A stretch of DNA of 64,000 nucleotides from Chitinophaga sp. H8. GTDB lineage: Bacteria; Bacteroidota; Bacteroidia; Chitinophagales; Chitinophagaceae. The stretch covers positions 2,878,906 to 2,942,905 of the forward strand of contig NZ_JBEXAC010000002.1 in assembly GCF_040567655.1 (NCBI RefSeq), given 5' to 3'. Shown here in pieces: positions 25,866 through 34,872 of the stretch. The notes beneath the pieces were generated by a model. The model was not told the DNA's origin, made no database searches, and saw only the letters and a list, made by a program, of their open reading frames with translations. The first letter of the stretch is position 1. Each line of letters opens with the position of its first letter. A program made the position numbers and the translations under genes.

Positions 25866-26858
25866 ATGAAAAAAATACTCAATTATCTTTTTGAACATAA
25901 AACATTCAGCCGGAGTGCCGCCAAAGATATGTTGGTGAACATTTCGAAGGGCATCTACAACGAAAGTGAACTGGCAGCCTTTATGACCGTTTTCCTCATG
26001 CGCAGTATCACCATTGACGAATTACTGGGTTTCCGGGATGCTTTACTGGAATTGTGTATTCCGGTGAACCTGAATGGTTACGATGTGCTGGACATCGTAG
26101 GTACCGGCGGGGATGCAAAAAATACGTTCAATATTTCTACCTTGTCGTGCTTTGTGGTAGCTGGTACAGGGGCAAAAGTGGCCAAGCATGGTAACTATGG
26201 GGTATCTTCCATCAGCGGAGCTTCCAATCTGATGGAGTCCGTAGGATACAAGTTTAAAAATGACGATGCCAAGCTGCAGTCAGAGCTGGATGTTGCCGGC
26301 GTATGTTTCCTGCATGCACCTTTATTCCATCCGGCATTAAAGCATGTGGCCGGGGTAAGGCGGCAGTTGGGGATCCGTACTTTCTTTAACATGCTGGGGC
26401 CCCTGGTAAATCCTGCATTGGCTAAGTCACAGCTGATAGGGGTATACAGCCTGGAAATGGCGAGGGTATATAATTACCTGTTCCAGCAAACCGATAAGCA
26501 GTACGCTATTGTGCACAGCCTGGATGGATATGATGAAATATCCCTGACGGCAGATACCCGGATTATTACCAACAAGGGAGAAAAAGACTGGACTCCGGAA
26601 GAGCTGGGTAAAAGAAAGGTGCATCCGGAAGATATTTATGGCGGTAATTCTGTGGAAGACGCAGCGAAGATATTTATGAAAATATTGAAGGGTGAAGGTA
26701 CCTGGGCACAAAATTCTGTAGTATTTGCTAATGCCGCGATGGGTTTATATGCGATGGGGCAGTACAAGGACTATACAGATTGTTTTCAGGCAGCCGTTAC
26801 CTCTCTGGAATCCGGTGCTGCACATAACGCTTTTAAGAAACTGATTGAATTGCAGTAA
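25866..26858 (+). CDS. trpD: Anthranilate phosphoribosyltransferase
   Basis: Transfers phosphoribose from PRPP to anthranilate. The 330-aa protein contains the PRPP-binding VGTGGDAKNTFNIST, KHGNYGVSSISGASNLMES, FLHAPLFHPALKHVAGVRRQLGIRTFFNMLGPLVNPA and HSLDGYDEISL. All are family hallmarks. Length is standard. The gene follows the repeat-filled gap and precedes trpC. Confidence 0.97.
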   Translation: MKKILNYLFEHKTFSRSAAKDMLVNISKGIYNESELAAFMTVFLMRSITIDELLGFRDALLELCIPVNLNGYDVLDIVGTGGDAKNTFNISTLSCFVVAGTGAKVAKHGNYGVSSISGASNLMESVGYKFKNDDAKLQSELDVAGVCFLHAPLFHPALKHVAGVRRQLGIRTFFNMLGPLVNPALAKSQLIGVYSLEMARVYNYLFQQTDKQYAIVHSLDGYDEISLTADTRIITNKGEKDWTPEELGKRKVHPEDIYGGNSVEDAAKIFMKILKGEGTWAQNSVVFANAAMGLYAMGQYKDYTDCFQAAVTSLESGAAHNAFKKLIELQ

Positions 26859-26907
26859 AATCTGAACAGGATGATTGCTACAATTAAAAACACCGCAAAC
26901 AGGTAAA

Positions 26908-27711
26908 ATGAAAAATATTCTGGCCGAAATAGTCGCGCATAAACATATTGAAGTAGCCGCTAAAAAACAGCAGCGCAGCATACAGGAGCTGGAACAGGCG
27001 CCCTGGTTTAAACGAAGTGCATTATCACTGTGCAATTTTTTACAGCAACCCGCTAAAACAGGCATCATTGCCGAATTCAAACGGCGTTCCCCTTCCAAAG
27101 GAGTGATCAATGGCAATGTTACGGTGCAGCAGGTAACTACTGCCTATACCCGCTATGGAGCTTCAGGCTTGTCTGTGCTGACGGATGAAAAATATTTCGG
27201 AGGATCCGTAGATGACTTGCAGCAGGCGCGTACCTATAATGAGATCCCCATTTTGCGGAAAGATTTTGTAATCGATGAATACCAGATCCTGGAAGCCAAA
27301 GCCATTGGGGCAGATGTTATTTTATTGATTGCAGAATGTCTTACTGCAGCAGAAGTGGCACACCTGGCTGCCTTTGCACATAACCTGGGACTGGAAGTAC
27401 TCCTGGAAGTACATAGTGAAGCGCAGCTGGAAAAGGTAACTGATCATGTGCACCTTGTAGGGGTCAATAACCGCGACCTGATCACTTTTGAAGTGGATTT
27501 TAACAGATCCTGCGAGCTGGCACCTAAAATTCCTGCCGGCAAATGCAAAGTAGCAGAAAGCGGCATCAATGATCCGGCTGCTATCGTTACGCTTAAACAA
27601 GCCGGCTTCCAGGGCTTTTTGATCGGAGAGCACTTTATGAAACAAGAAGATCCTGCACGTGCATTTGAAAACTTTGTACAGGTGCTCCATCAAAAACTGG
27701 CGGCGGTATGA
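26908..27711 (+). CDS. trpC: Indole-3-glycerol phosphate synthase
   Basis: Closes the indole ring of carboxyphenylaminodeoxyribulose phosphate. The ATG at 26908 (MKNILAEIVAHKHIEVAAKK, 267 aa) is preferred over an upstream TTG. TIM-barrel motifs are IAEFKRRSPSKGVIN (catalytic Lys), LTDEKYFGGS, PILRKDFVIDEYQ, GVNNRDL and VAESGINDPA. The stop overlaps the trpF ATG by four bases (ATGA), so these two are translationally coupled. Confidence 0.97.
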   Translation: MKNILAEIVAHKHIEVAAKKQQRSIQELEQAPWFKRSALSLCNFLQQPAKTGIIAEFKRRSPSKGVINGNVTVQQVTTAYTRYGASGLSVLTDEKYFGGSVDDLQQARTYNEIPILRKDFVIDEYQILEAKAIGADVILLIAECLTAAEVAHLAAFAHNLGLEVLLEVHSEAQLEKVTDHVHLVGVNNRDLITFEVDFNRSCELAPKIPAGKCKVAESGINDPAAIVTLKQAGFQGFLIGEHFMKQEDPARAFENFVQVLHQKLAAV

Positions 27712-28343
27712 AAATAAAAGTATGTGGTATTACCAGGGCGGATGATCTGAATGAACTGGTGAATAACCAGGTAGACTATGCTGGATTTATCTTTCATGAA
27801 AAATCCCCCCGCTTTGTGGGTAATAAGCTGGATGCCAGAACGGTACGGGAAACTTCCGGGATTAAGAAAGTAGGCGTATTCGTCAATGCGGATATACAAT
27901 TGGTACAGCGTACGGTCGCTGACTACCAGCTTAGTATGGTACAGTTGCATGGTGATGAAACACCGGAATATTGTGCCAGTATGAAAGCGATAATACCCGT
28001 GATGAAAGCATTTCGTATAGGAGCTAACGTAAACTGGGAGAAAGAGGTCGCCCCTTACATCCCTGTAACAGATTATTTCCTGTTTGATACGGCTTCCGTT
28101 CACTTATATGGTGGTACAGGAAAACAGTTTAACTGGGAGCTGCTGAATACCTATCCTTTTTCACATCCTTTTTTTCTGAGTGGTGGCATTGGTCCTGATG
28201 ATGCCGCAGCCATAGAAAAATTACAACTGCCAGCCTTGTATGCTGTAGATGTGAATAGTAAATTTGAGACGGGTCCCGGCGTGAAGGACCTGCAAAAGGT
28301 AACACAATTTGTAAAACAGATTCATTTATCATATTTAAAATAA
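27708..28343 (+). CDS. trpF: Phosphoribosylanthranilate isomerase
   Basis: Isomerises phosphoribosylanthranilate before TrpC. The 211-aa TIM barrel starts MKIKVCGITRADDL (catalytic Cys in KVCG). It carries YAGFIFHEKSPRFV, GVFVNADI, VQLHGDETPEYC, FLFDT (catalytic Asp) and FFLSGGIGPDDA. It ends VDVNSKFETGPGVKDL; the family usually reads 'D.NS..E..PG.KD'. It overlaps trpC by four bases and is followed by trpB after 6 bp. Confidence 0.97.
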   Translation: MKIKVCGITRADDLNELVNNQVDYAGFIFHEKSPRFVGNKLDARTVRETSGIKKVGVFVNADIQLVQRTVADYQLSMVQLHGDETPEYCASMKAIIPVMKAFRIGANVNWEKEVAPYIPVTDYFLFDTASVHLYGGTGKQFNWELLNTYPFSHPFFLSGGIGPDDAAAIEKLQLPALYAVDVNSKFETGPGVKDLQKVTQFVKQIHLSYLK

Positions 28344-28349
28344 ACGGCA

Positions 28350-29564
28350 ATGGATATTGCGATGAATACCAGTGGCTCCAAATATCATGTAGATGAAAAA
28401 GGCTACTATGGACGGTTTGGTGGAGCGTATACCCCGGAAATGCTGTATCCCAACGTGGAAGAATTACAGGAACGCTACATGGAGATCTTAAGTGACCCTG
28501 CTTTTCAACAGGAGTTTGAAGACTTACTGAGAGATTATGTAGGCCGGCCTTCTCCTTTGTACCTGGCTAAACGTTTGTCTGAAAAATATAAAGCAAATAT
28601 TTATCTAAAAAGGGAGGACCTGAATCATACAGGTGCCCATAAGGTAAATAATACAATAGGTCAGATTCTGCTGGCCAAACGCCTGGGTAAAAAGCGCATT
28701 ATTGCAGAAACAGGTGCCGGTCAGCATGGGGTGGCTACTGCTACGGTGTGTGCTTTGATGGGACTGGAATGTGTAGTGTATATGGGCAGTATTGATATTG
28801 AAAGACAGGCGCCTAATGTGGCCCGTATGAAAATGCTGGGTGCTACAGTAGTACCGGCATTGAGTGGCAGCAGAACTTTAAAGGATGCCTGTAATGAAGC
28901 TATCCGCGACTGGATCAATAATCCGGTAGATACCCATTACATCCTGGGCACAGCTGCCGGGATGCATCCATATCCCGATATGGTGTCCCGCTTTCAGTCG
29001 GTGATCAGCGAAGAAATGAAAAAACAGTTGCTGGCTAAAACAGGCAGTGCCAACCCTGATTATATAGTAGCCTGTATTGGCGGAGGCAGTAATGCAGCGG
29101 GTGCATTTTTCCACTACCTGGATGAACCGGATGTGAAGCTGGTAGCGGTAGAAGCTGCCGGTAAAGGCGTACATAGCGGTCATTCTGCTGCTACTACCCA
29201 GCTGGGCAAAATAGGTATTATTCATGCCAGCAAAACTTTGTTAATGCAAACGGAAGACGGGCAGATTGTAGAGCCCTATTCTATATCCGCTGGTCTGGAT
29301 TATCCCGGTATCGGTCCGTTGCATGCACATTTATATGAAACCGGACGGGCACAATTCCTGAGTGCTACAGATGAGGAGGCGCTGGCGGCGGGTTATGAAC
29401 TGAGCCTCCTGGAAGGGATTATCCCGGCTATGGAATCGGCACATGCACTGGCTAAGTTGAAAGACCTGCCCCTGAATCCGGATGATGTAGTGGTCGTTTG
29501 CTTGTCGGGCCGTGGAGATAAAGACCTGGATACCTATATCCGCAATATGAAACGGCACGATTAA
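28350..29564 (+). CDS. trpB: Tryptophan synthase beta subunit
   Basis: PLP enzyme joining indole and serine. The 404-aa protein shows [50 protein letters not shown] (PLP Lys in HK), [45 protein letters not shown] and [11 protein letters not shown]. This is the standard TrpB1 type. An in-frame ATG at 28362 is an alternative start. An 82-bp gap separates it from trpA. Confidence 0.97.
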   Translation: MDIAMNTSGSKYHVDEKGYYGRFGGAYTPEMLYPNVEELQERYMEILSDPAFQQEFEDLLRDYVGRPSPLYLAKRLSEKYKANIYLKREDLNHTGAHKVNNTIGQILLAKRLGKKRIIAETGAGQHGVATATVCALMGLECVVYMGSIDIERQAPNVARMKMLGATVVPALSGSRTLKDACNEAIRDWINNPVDTHYILGTAAGMHPYPDMVSRFQSVISEEMKKQLLAKTGSANPDYIVACIGGGSNAAGAFFHYLDEPDVKLVAVEAAGKGVHSGHSAATTQLGKIGIIHASKTLLMQTEDGQIVEPYSISAGLDYPGIGPLHAHLYETGRAQFLSATDEEALAAGYELSLLEGIIPAMESAHALAKLKDLPLNPDDVVVVCLSGRGDKDLDTYIRNMKRHD

Positions 29565-29646
29565 TCATCGTGGTAAAAAGGAAACCGGAGATGCCGGCGC
29601 GTATATACGTAACAGCTATCCGGATAAAGAACTTTAAAATATTGTT

Positions 29647-30438
29647 ATGCAAAATCGTATAGATCAGTTATTCGCTAACAAAAAACAGGGCGTTTTAAAT
29701 ATATATTGTACAGCAGGATTTCCTGAACTGAATGATACCGTGCGGATAATGACTGCATTACAGGAATCCGGTGCCGACCTGATAGAGCTGGGAATGCCAT
29801 TTTCCGATCCACTGGCGGATGGCCCGGTTATCCAGGACAGCAGCACAAAAGCCCTGAAAAATGGGATGAGTATTCATACCTTGTTTGCACAACTGGAAGG
29901 GTTCCGGAAAACAATCCAGGTACCTGTTGTTTTAATGGGATATTTCAATCCGGTATTACAGTTTGGGGTGGAGGCATTTTGCGAAAGATGCGCAGCGGTA
30001 GGAGTAGATGGGATCATCGTACCGGATTTACCTATGTGGGAATATGAAGCGGAGTATAAAGCTATATTTGAAAAATATAATGTACACCTCATTTTTCTGG
30101 TAACGCCTGAAACCAGTGATGCCCGTATGCAGAAAATAGATGCATTAAGTAAAGGCTTTGTGTATGCGGTATCTTCTTCTTCTACAACCGGGAAAGATAA
30201 GAACATGAACGACCAGCAGGCGTATTTCCGGCGTTTGCAGGACTTAAAGCTGAAGAATCCTGTACTCATTGGTTTTGGTATTAAGGATAAAGCTACTTTT
30301 GACAATGCCTGTCAATATAGTAATGGTGCTATTATTGGTACCGCTTTTATCAAGGCACTGGAACAGGGACCTGACCTGGAAGCGGCGGTAAAAGGATTTG
30401 TGAAAAGTATTATTGGCCAGCCGGTACCCACCGTATAA
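29647..30438 (+). CDS. trpA: Tryptophan synthase alpha subunit
   Basis: Releases indole from indole-3-glycerol phosphate and channels it to TrpB. The 263-aa TIM barrel has LIELGMPFSDPLADGPVIQDSSTKAL (catalytic Glu in IELG; the family motif is 'ELG.PFSDP.ADGP.IQ'). It also has VLMGYFNPVLQFG, VDGIIVPDLP (catalytic Asp), VSSSSTTGKDK and IGFGIKDKATF. It is the last trp gene. No terminator is seen before hisH, 53 bp downstream. Confidence 0.97.
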   Translation: MQNRIDQLFANKKQGVLNIYCTAGFPELNDTVRIMTALQESGADLIELGMPFSDPLADGPVIQDSSTKALKNGMSIHTLFAQLEGFRKTIQVPVVLMGYFNPVLQFGVEAFCERCAAVGVDGIIVPDLPMWEYEAEYKAIFEKYNVHLIFLVTPETSDARMQKIDALSKGFVYAVSSSSTTGKDKNMNDQQAYFRRLQDLKLKNPVLIGFGIKDKATFDNACQYSNGAIIGTAFIKALEQGPDLEAAVKGFVKSIIGQPVPTV

Positions 30439-30491
30439 GTAAAGGCCGGGAGATAAGTCATTCATCATTGATCATTGATAATTCATCATTC
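30439..30491. repeat. ATCATTGAT-type repeats in the trpA-hisH gap
   Basis: The 53-bp gap is largely made of overlapping TTCATCATTGATCATTGATAATTCATCATTC units (30461-30491), including the dyad ATCATTGAT/ATCAATGAT type. No terminator or TAnnTTTG element is visible. This is consistent with transcription continuing from trp into hisH. Confidence 0.5.
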
Positions 30492-31085
30492 ATGAAAACG
30501 GTCATCATAAAATACAACGCAGGCAACATCCGTTCTGTATTGTTTGCATTGGAGCGGATAGGTGTACAGGGAATTGTTACAGACGATGCTGCTGAGATAA
30601 AGGCAGCAGATAAAGTGATCTTTCCCGGGGTGGGGGAGGCCAGTACCGCCATGAAATACCTGAAGGAAAGAAAGTTGGATGAATTGATTGTAAACCTGCA
30701 GCAGCCCGTGCTGGGTATTTGTCTGGGGATGCAATTGTTATGCAAACATTCTGAAGAGAATAATACAGATTGTCTGGGCGTTTTTGATGTGGCGGTAAAA
30801 CGTTTTGAATCGCCTGTAGAAAATGCTTTGAAGATACCTCAGATTGGCTGGAATAATATCACGGGCTTACATAGTGTTGTATTTGAGCATGTACCGGAAA
30901 ACAGCTACATGTACTTTGTGCATAGCTATTATGCCGCATTAGGTACGGATACGGTAGCTACTACCAATTATGTCATCAATTACAGTGCAGCATTGCAAAA
31001 GGATAATTTTTATGCAGTGCAGTTTCACCCGGAAAAGTCAGCAGAAGCCGGGCAGCGTATTATTGAAAACTTTTTGAAACTATAA
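30492..31085 (+). CDS. hisH: Imidazole glycerol phosphate synthase, glutaminase subunit
   Basis: Supplies ammonia to HisF. The ATG at 30492 (MKTVIIKYNAGNIRSVLFAL, 197 aa) is chosen over a TTG upstream within the repeat. It is a class I amidotransferase with GICLGMQLL (C77) and YAVQFHPEKSAEAGQ. GVGEASTAMKYLKE fits the oxyanion-hole region. It starts the second his block, directly downstream of trpA, and is separated by 3 bp from the next gene. Confidence 0.97.
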   Translation: MKTVIIKYNAGNIRSVLFALERIGVQGIVTDDAAEIKAADKVIFPGVGEASTAMKYLKERKLDELIVNLQQPVLGICLGMQLLCKHSEENNTDCLGVFDVAVKRFESPVENALKIPQIGWNNITGLHSVVFEHVPENSYMYFVHSYYAALGTDTVATTNYVINYSAALQKDNFYAVQFHPEKSAEAGQRIIENFLKL

Positions 31086-31088
31086 AGG

Positions 31089-32243
31089 ATGCAGGCAGGA
31101 GTGGCAATAAGAAGGATTAATGTAGAAGATACCCTGCCCTTGCGCAGGGATGTTTTGTATCCGCAATTAACACTGGATGGCGTACGTGTAGCACATGATG
31201 AGGATGGCCTGCATTTCGGATTGTATGAGCAGGACCATTTGGTGACAGTAGTATCCCTGTTTCCCGGTAATGGCAGCGCCCAGTTCCGGAAGCTGGCTAC
31301 TACATCTGCTTGTCAGGGAAAAGGATATGGCAGTAGTATGCTGGCGCACCTGGTACAATTTTGCCGGAAGGAGCGTATTGGTATTTTATGGTGCAATGCC
31401 CGCGATACTGCGGAAAGTTTTTATATCAAACTGGGCTTTCGGAAAACAGGCGACTATTTTCAGAAAGACGGTATTATTTTTTGTAGAATGGAATTACAGG
31501 TAAAAGAGAATATGGCCGCCAAAACTTTTGAAATCATCCCCGCGATAGATATTATCGGTGGTAAATGTGTGCGGCTTACACAGGGCGATTATGAGCAAAA
31601 GAAAGTATATAACGAACATCCGCTGGAAGTAGCCAAAGCGTTTGAAGCGATAGGGGTGAAGCGTTTGCATCTGGTAGACCTGGATGGCGCTAAAAAGGGG
31701 GCCGTAGTTAACTGGAACGTGCTGGAAAATATTGCCGGCAAAACCGGTATGACGGTAGATTTCGGAGGCGGCATTAAAACAGGAAAAGACCTGGAGATTG
31801 TATTTGAATGTGGTGCCGCATTAGCTACCATAGGTAGCATTGCAGTAAAAGATCCTGCGCTGTTCTTTAGCTGGGTAAAACAATATGGCCCGGATAAAAT
31901 ATTCCTGGGCGCAGATGTAAAAGAGGAGAAAATTGCGGTAGGAGGATGGCTCGAAACTACCGGACTGTCTGTATTTGATTTCCTGGAAGCAAATATTGAA
32001 CAGGGAGTACGTAACATTTTCTGTACAGATATTGCCAAGGATGGGTTATTGCAGGGACCATCCATCCCATTATATAAAAAGATCCTGGAACGCTTTGCGG
32101 ATATTCATTTTATTGCCAGCGGCGGGGTGAGTAATATTGAGGATGTGGTAGCTTTGCACGAAGCAGGTTGCAGTGGGGTGATCATTGGTAAAGCTATTTA
32201 TGAAGGACACCTTGCTTTGGAAGAATTAAAGCCTTATTTGTAA
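31089..32243 (+). CDS. hisA: Fusion of a GNAT N-acetyltransferase with ProFAR isomerase (HisA)
   Basis: A single uninterrupted 384-aa frame joins two domains. Residues 1-140 resemble a GNAT acetyltransferase: [38 protein letters not shown] (acetyl-CoA loop QGKGYG) and [16 protein letters not shown]. Residues 142-384 are a full His[64 protein letters not shown] and [13 protein letters not shown]. HisA isomerises ProFAR in histidine synthesis. An internal ATG (31512) with an A-rich leader could allow separate HisA of 243 aa, the normal length. The GNAT substrate is unknown. Either a true fusion or loss of a stop codon between once-separate genes explains this. Confidence 0.92.
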   Translation: MQAGVAIRRINVEDTLPLRRDVLYPQLTLDGVRVAHDEDGLHFGLYEQDHLVTVVSLFPGNGSAQFRKLATTSACQGKGYGSSMLAHLVQFCRKERIGILWCNARDTAESFYIKLGFRKTGDYFQKDGIIFCRMELQVKENMAAKTFEIIPAIDIIGGKCVRLTQGDYEQKKVYNEHPLEVAKAFEAIGVKRLHLVDLDGAKKGAVVNWNVLENIAGKTGMTVDFGGGIKTGKDLEIVFECGAALATIGSIAVKDPALFFSWVKQYGPDKIFLGADVKEEKIAVGGWLETTGLSVFDFLEANIEQGVRNIFCTDIAKDGLLQGPSIPLYKKILERFADIHFIASGGVSNIEDVVALHEAGCSGVIIGKAIYEGHLALEELKPYL

Positions 32244-32253
32244 AAATAATTAT

Positions 32254-33009
32254 ATGCTCACAAAACGCATTATACCCTGTTTGGATATTAAGGATGGCAG
32301 AACTGTAAAAGGGGTGAATTTTGAGAATATCCGTGATGCCGGGGATCCTATAGAACTGGGTGCTTTATATGCACAGCAGGGCGCGGATGAACTGGTATTT
32401 CTGGATATTACCGCTACCAATGAACGGAGAAAAACCCTGTCGGACCTGGTGAGCCGTATTGCCCGTCATGTGAATATTCCATTTACAGTAGGCGGCGGTA
32501 TTGCCTCAGTAGAGGATGTCAATATTTTATTGCAATCGGGGGCAGATAAGATTTCTGTAAATACTTCCGCCTTTAAGCGTCCGGAATTACTGGACGAGTT
32601 ATCCCGCGAATTTGGCAGTCAGTGTGTGGTATTGGCCATCGATACCCGTTTTGAGAATGATGATTGGTATGTATACCTGAATGGAGGAAGAGTGAAAACA
32701 GCAATTAAGGCATACGACTGGGCTAAAGAAGCCGTGAACCGTGGAGCAGGAGAAATTTTGCTTACTTCTATGAATAATGATGGTACTAAAAAAGGATTTG
32801 CCCTGGATATCACCGCTTTATTGTCACAAAATCTGAATGTGCCGGTAATTGCATCCGGTGGTGCAGGTACAATGGAGCATTTTGTGGAAGTATTCGACAA
32901 AGCGCAGGCAGATGCGGCACTGGCAGCAAGCATTTTCCATTACAAGGAAATTGAAATACCGGCACTCAAAACCTATCTTTATCATAAAGGAGTAAATATC
33001 CGGTTTTAA
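32254..33009 (+). CDS. hisF: Imidazole glycerol phosphate synthase, cyclase subunit
   Basis: Closes the imidazole ring with ammonia from HisH. The 251-aa TIM barrel begins [26 protein letters not shown] (catalytic Asp in CLDIKDG). It carries [47 protein letters not shown] and [17 protein letters not shown] (second catalytic Asp), then [13 protein letters not shown]. It lies 10 bp after the fusion gene. Confidence 0.97.
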   Translation: MLTKRIIPCLDIKDGRTVKGVNFENIRDAGDPIELGALYAQQGADELVFLDITATNERRKTLSDLVSRIARHVNIPFTVGGGIASVEDVNILLQSGADKISVNTSAFKRPELLDELSREFGSQCVVLAIDTRFENDDWYVYLNGGRVKTAIKAYDWAKEAVNRGAGEILLTSMNNDGTKKGFALDITALLSQNLNVPVIASGGAGTMEHFVEVFDKAQADAALAASIFHYKEIEIPALKTYLYHKGVNIRF

Positions 33010-33017
33010 ATCAACTA

Positions 33018-33083
33018 CCGGCTATCTGAAAAATAGCCGGCATAAATATCATTAAAGCGGGCGCAACAGGCAGGCTGTTGCGC
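33018..33083 (+). other. Two tandem hairpins between hisF and hisIE
   Basis: CCGGCTAT (33018-33025) pairs with ATAGCCGG (33033-33040), and GCGCAACAG (33061-33069) pairs with CTGTTGCGC (33075-33083). Both stems are perfect. Neither is followed by a T run, so they are more likely RNA-stability or processing elements than terminators. Confidence 0.6.
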
Positions 33084-33099
33084 TAAACTAATAAAGCAT

Positions 33100-33693
33100 A
33101 TGCAGATAGATTTTGAAAAATCGGCGGATGGACTGGTGCCGGCAGTAATACAGGATGCAGCTACCCTTAAAGTATTGATGCTGGGTTATATGAACCGGGA
33201 AGCCCTGGATAAGACCATCGCAGAGAAGAAAGTGACCTTCTTTAGCCGGTCTAAAAACCGTTTATGGACCAAAGGGGAGGAGAGCGGAAATTTCCTGCTG
33301 GTACAGGATATTAAGGTGGATTGTGATAAAGATACCCTGCTGATCAGGGCTAATCCGGTGGGTCCGGTTTGTCATACCGGTGCGGATACTTGCTGGGATG
33401 AGAAAAATGTAAGCAATGATTTTCTGGCCAAACTGGAAAGTATTATTGCCGAACGCAAAAATAATCCTTCTGAAAAATCCTATACCTCCCAGCTGTTTGC
33501 CAAAGGCATTAATAAAGTAGCACAAAAAGTGGGAGAAGAAGCGGTGGAAGTAGTCATTGAAGCAAAAGACAACAATGAATCCTTGTTTTTGAATGAATCT
33601 GCGGATTTATTATTCCACTATCTTATCCTGTTGCAGGCCAAAGGTTATCAGCTGGCGGATGTAATCAAGGTGCTGGAAGGCAGACATAAATAA
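33100..33693 (+). CDS. hisIE: Bifunctional phosphoribosyl-AMP cyclohydrolase / phosphoribosyl-ATP pyrophosphatase
   Basis: Two domains in 197 aa carry out steps 2 and 3 of the pathway. HisI (about 1-105) has MLGYMNREALDKTI, TFFSRSKNRLWTKGEESGNFL, DCDKDTLLIRANPVGPVCHTGADTCW (the zinc Cys and Asp ligands). HisE (about 110-197) is an all-alpha MazG-like domain: SYTSQLFAKGINKVAQKVGEEAVEVVIEAKD and ESADLLFHYLILL. This is the last his gene, giving a complete pathway across the two blocks. Confidence 0.97.
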   Translation: MQIDFEKSADGLVPAVIQDAATLKVLMLGYMNREALDKTIAEKKVTFFSRSKNRLWTKGEESGNFLLVQDIKVDCDKDTLLIRANPVGPVCHTGADTCWDEKNVSNDFLAKLESIIAERKNNPSEKSYTSQLFAKGINKVAQKVGEEAVEVVIEAKDNNESLFLNESADLLFHYLILLQAKGYQLADVIKVLEGRHK

Positions 33694-33718
33694 AGGATCC
33701 TACACTAAAGTGAATATC

Positions 33719-34801
33719 ATGAAGTATTTATTTTTATGGATGATAAGTATATGCTTATCAGCAAACTTATGGGCACAACAGGTATCTGGCACTATTAAAG
33801 GCGCTAGTGGCAAAACGCTTTATTTGTTTGATGATGAAGACAACCTGCCTGATGATTCTGTCGTAATTAAGAACGATCAGTTCAGTTTTACGTTGAAAAA
33901 TGACAAATCTCCGGCTGTATATGCTCTCATCCTGCAGGATGTGAACTATCCCATGTTGTTTGTATCCGGTAAGGAACCTATCACTTTTACTACTGCAGTA
34001 GCCTCTTTCCCTATGGCAGAGGCAGTGAAGGGTAACGAAGACACTAAGGCAATGCAGGCTTATCAGAAGGCATTTGATCCTTTGATAAAACAAGCTATTG
34101 CCCTGAATGCAGAGGCTGCTGGCATACAGGGAGATGATGAGGCTGCGAAGGGGGCTTTCCGTAAAAAGGCAGATACCTTCAGTGATGCGGTAGTGAAAAC
34201 GGGAAAAGATTTTATCAAACAACATCCGGGTAATATTGCCAGCCTCTGGCTGTTGATCAATGAACTACGGACAAGGGTAGATCCGGCAGAGTTTGAGCAG
34301 CTGCTGGGATCAATGGATAAGTCCATGCAACAGGGCAAGTATGGCAAAATGGCCGGTGAATACCTGAAAAGTACAAGAGCGAACGCCCTGGGCATTGCTG
34401 CCGGCGATTTTGTACAGGAAGATGTAAATGGAAAACTGGTAAAATTGTCTTCTTTCCGGGGTAAATATGTGCTGGTAGATTTCTGGGCCAGCTGGTGCGG
34501 TCCCTGCCGTCAGGAAAACCCCAATGTAGTACAGGCTTATAACAAATTCAAGGATAAGAACTTTACCATCCTGGGGGTATCCCTGGATGAGGATAAATCC
34601 CGGTGGCTGCGGGCTATTGACCAGGATAAGCTCTCCTGGACACATGTATCTGATCTGCGGGGATGGGGAAATGAGGTAGCACAACAGTATGGGGTACAGT
34701 CTATTCCAGCCAATTTTCTGGTAGATCCCAAGGGAAATATTGTGGCCCGTAATCTCAGGGGCAAGGCGCTGGAGGAAAAACTGGCGCAGTTGTTGAAATA
34801 G
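33719..34801 (+). CDS. Secreted TlpA-like thioredoxin-fold protein with DUF4369-type N-terminal domain
   Basis: Periplasmic thiol-disulfide protein. The ATG at 33719 (MKYLFLWMISICLSANLWAQ signal peptide) is chosen over a GTG nine bases upstream, giving 360 aa. The N-terminal half (about 22-130) is a beta-rich domain like DUF4369 (GTIKGASGKTLYLFDDED), followed by a helical linker. The C-terminal thioredoxin domain (about 225-360) contains VDFWASWCGPCRQENPNVV with an intact CxxC and LGVSLDEDKSRWLRAI. Bacteroidota carry many such TlpA/ResA-like proteins for cytochrome maturation or envelope redox balance. It lies 25 bp after hisIE but is probably a separate function, paired with the paralogue that follows. 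Confidence 0.9.
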   Translation: MKYLFLWMISICLSANLWAQQVSGTIKGASGKTLYLFDDEDNLPDDSVVIKNDQFSFTLKNDKSPAVYALILQDVNYPMLFVSGKEPITFTTAVASFPMAEAVKGNEDTKAMQAYQKAFDPLIKQAIALNAEAAGIQGDDEAAKGAFRKKADTFSDAVVKTGKDFIKQHPGNIASLWLLINELRTRVDPAEFEQLLGSMDKSMQQGKYGKMAGEYLKSTRANALGIAAGDFVQEDVNGKLVKLSSFRGKYVLVDFWASWCGPCRQENPNVVQAYNKFKDKNFTILGVSLDEDKSRWLRAIDQDKLSWTHVSDLRGWGNEVAQQYGVQSIPANFLVDPKGNIVARNLRGKALEEKLAQLLK

Positions 34802-34872
34802 CCGTTTATCACATTCCTATTGATATTAACCCGGCATTTCACCAATTTTGTTATTCGTAAAAATAAAAACCA

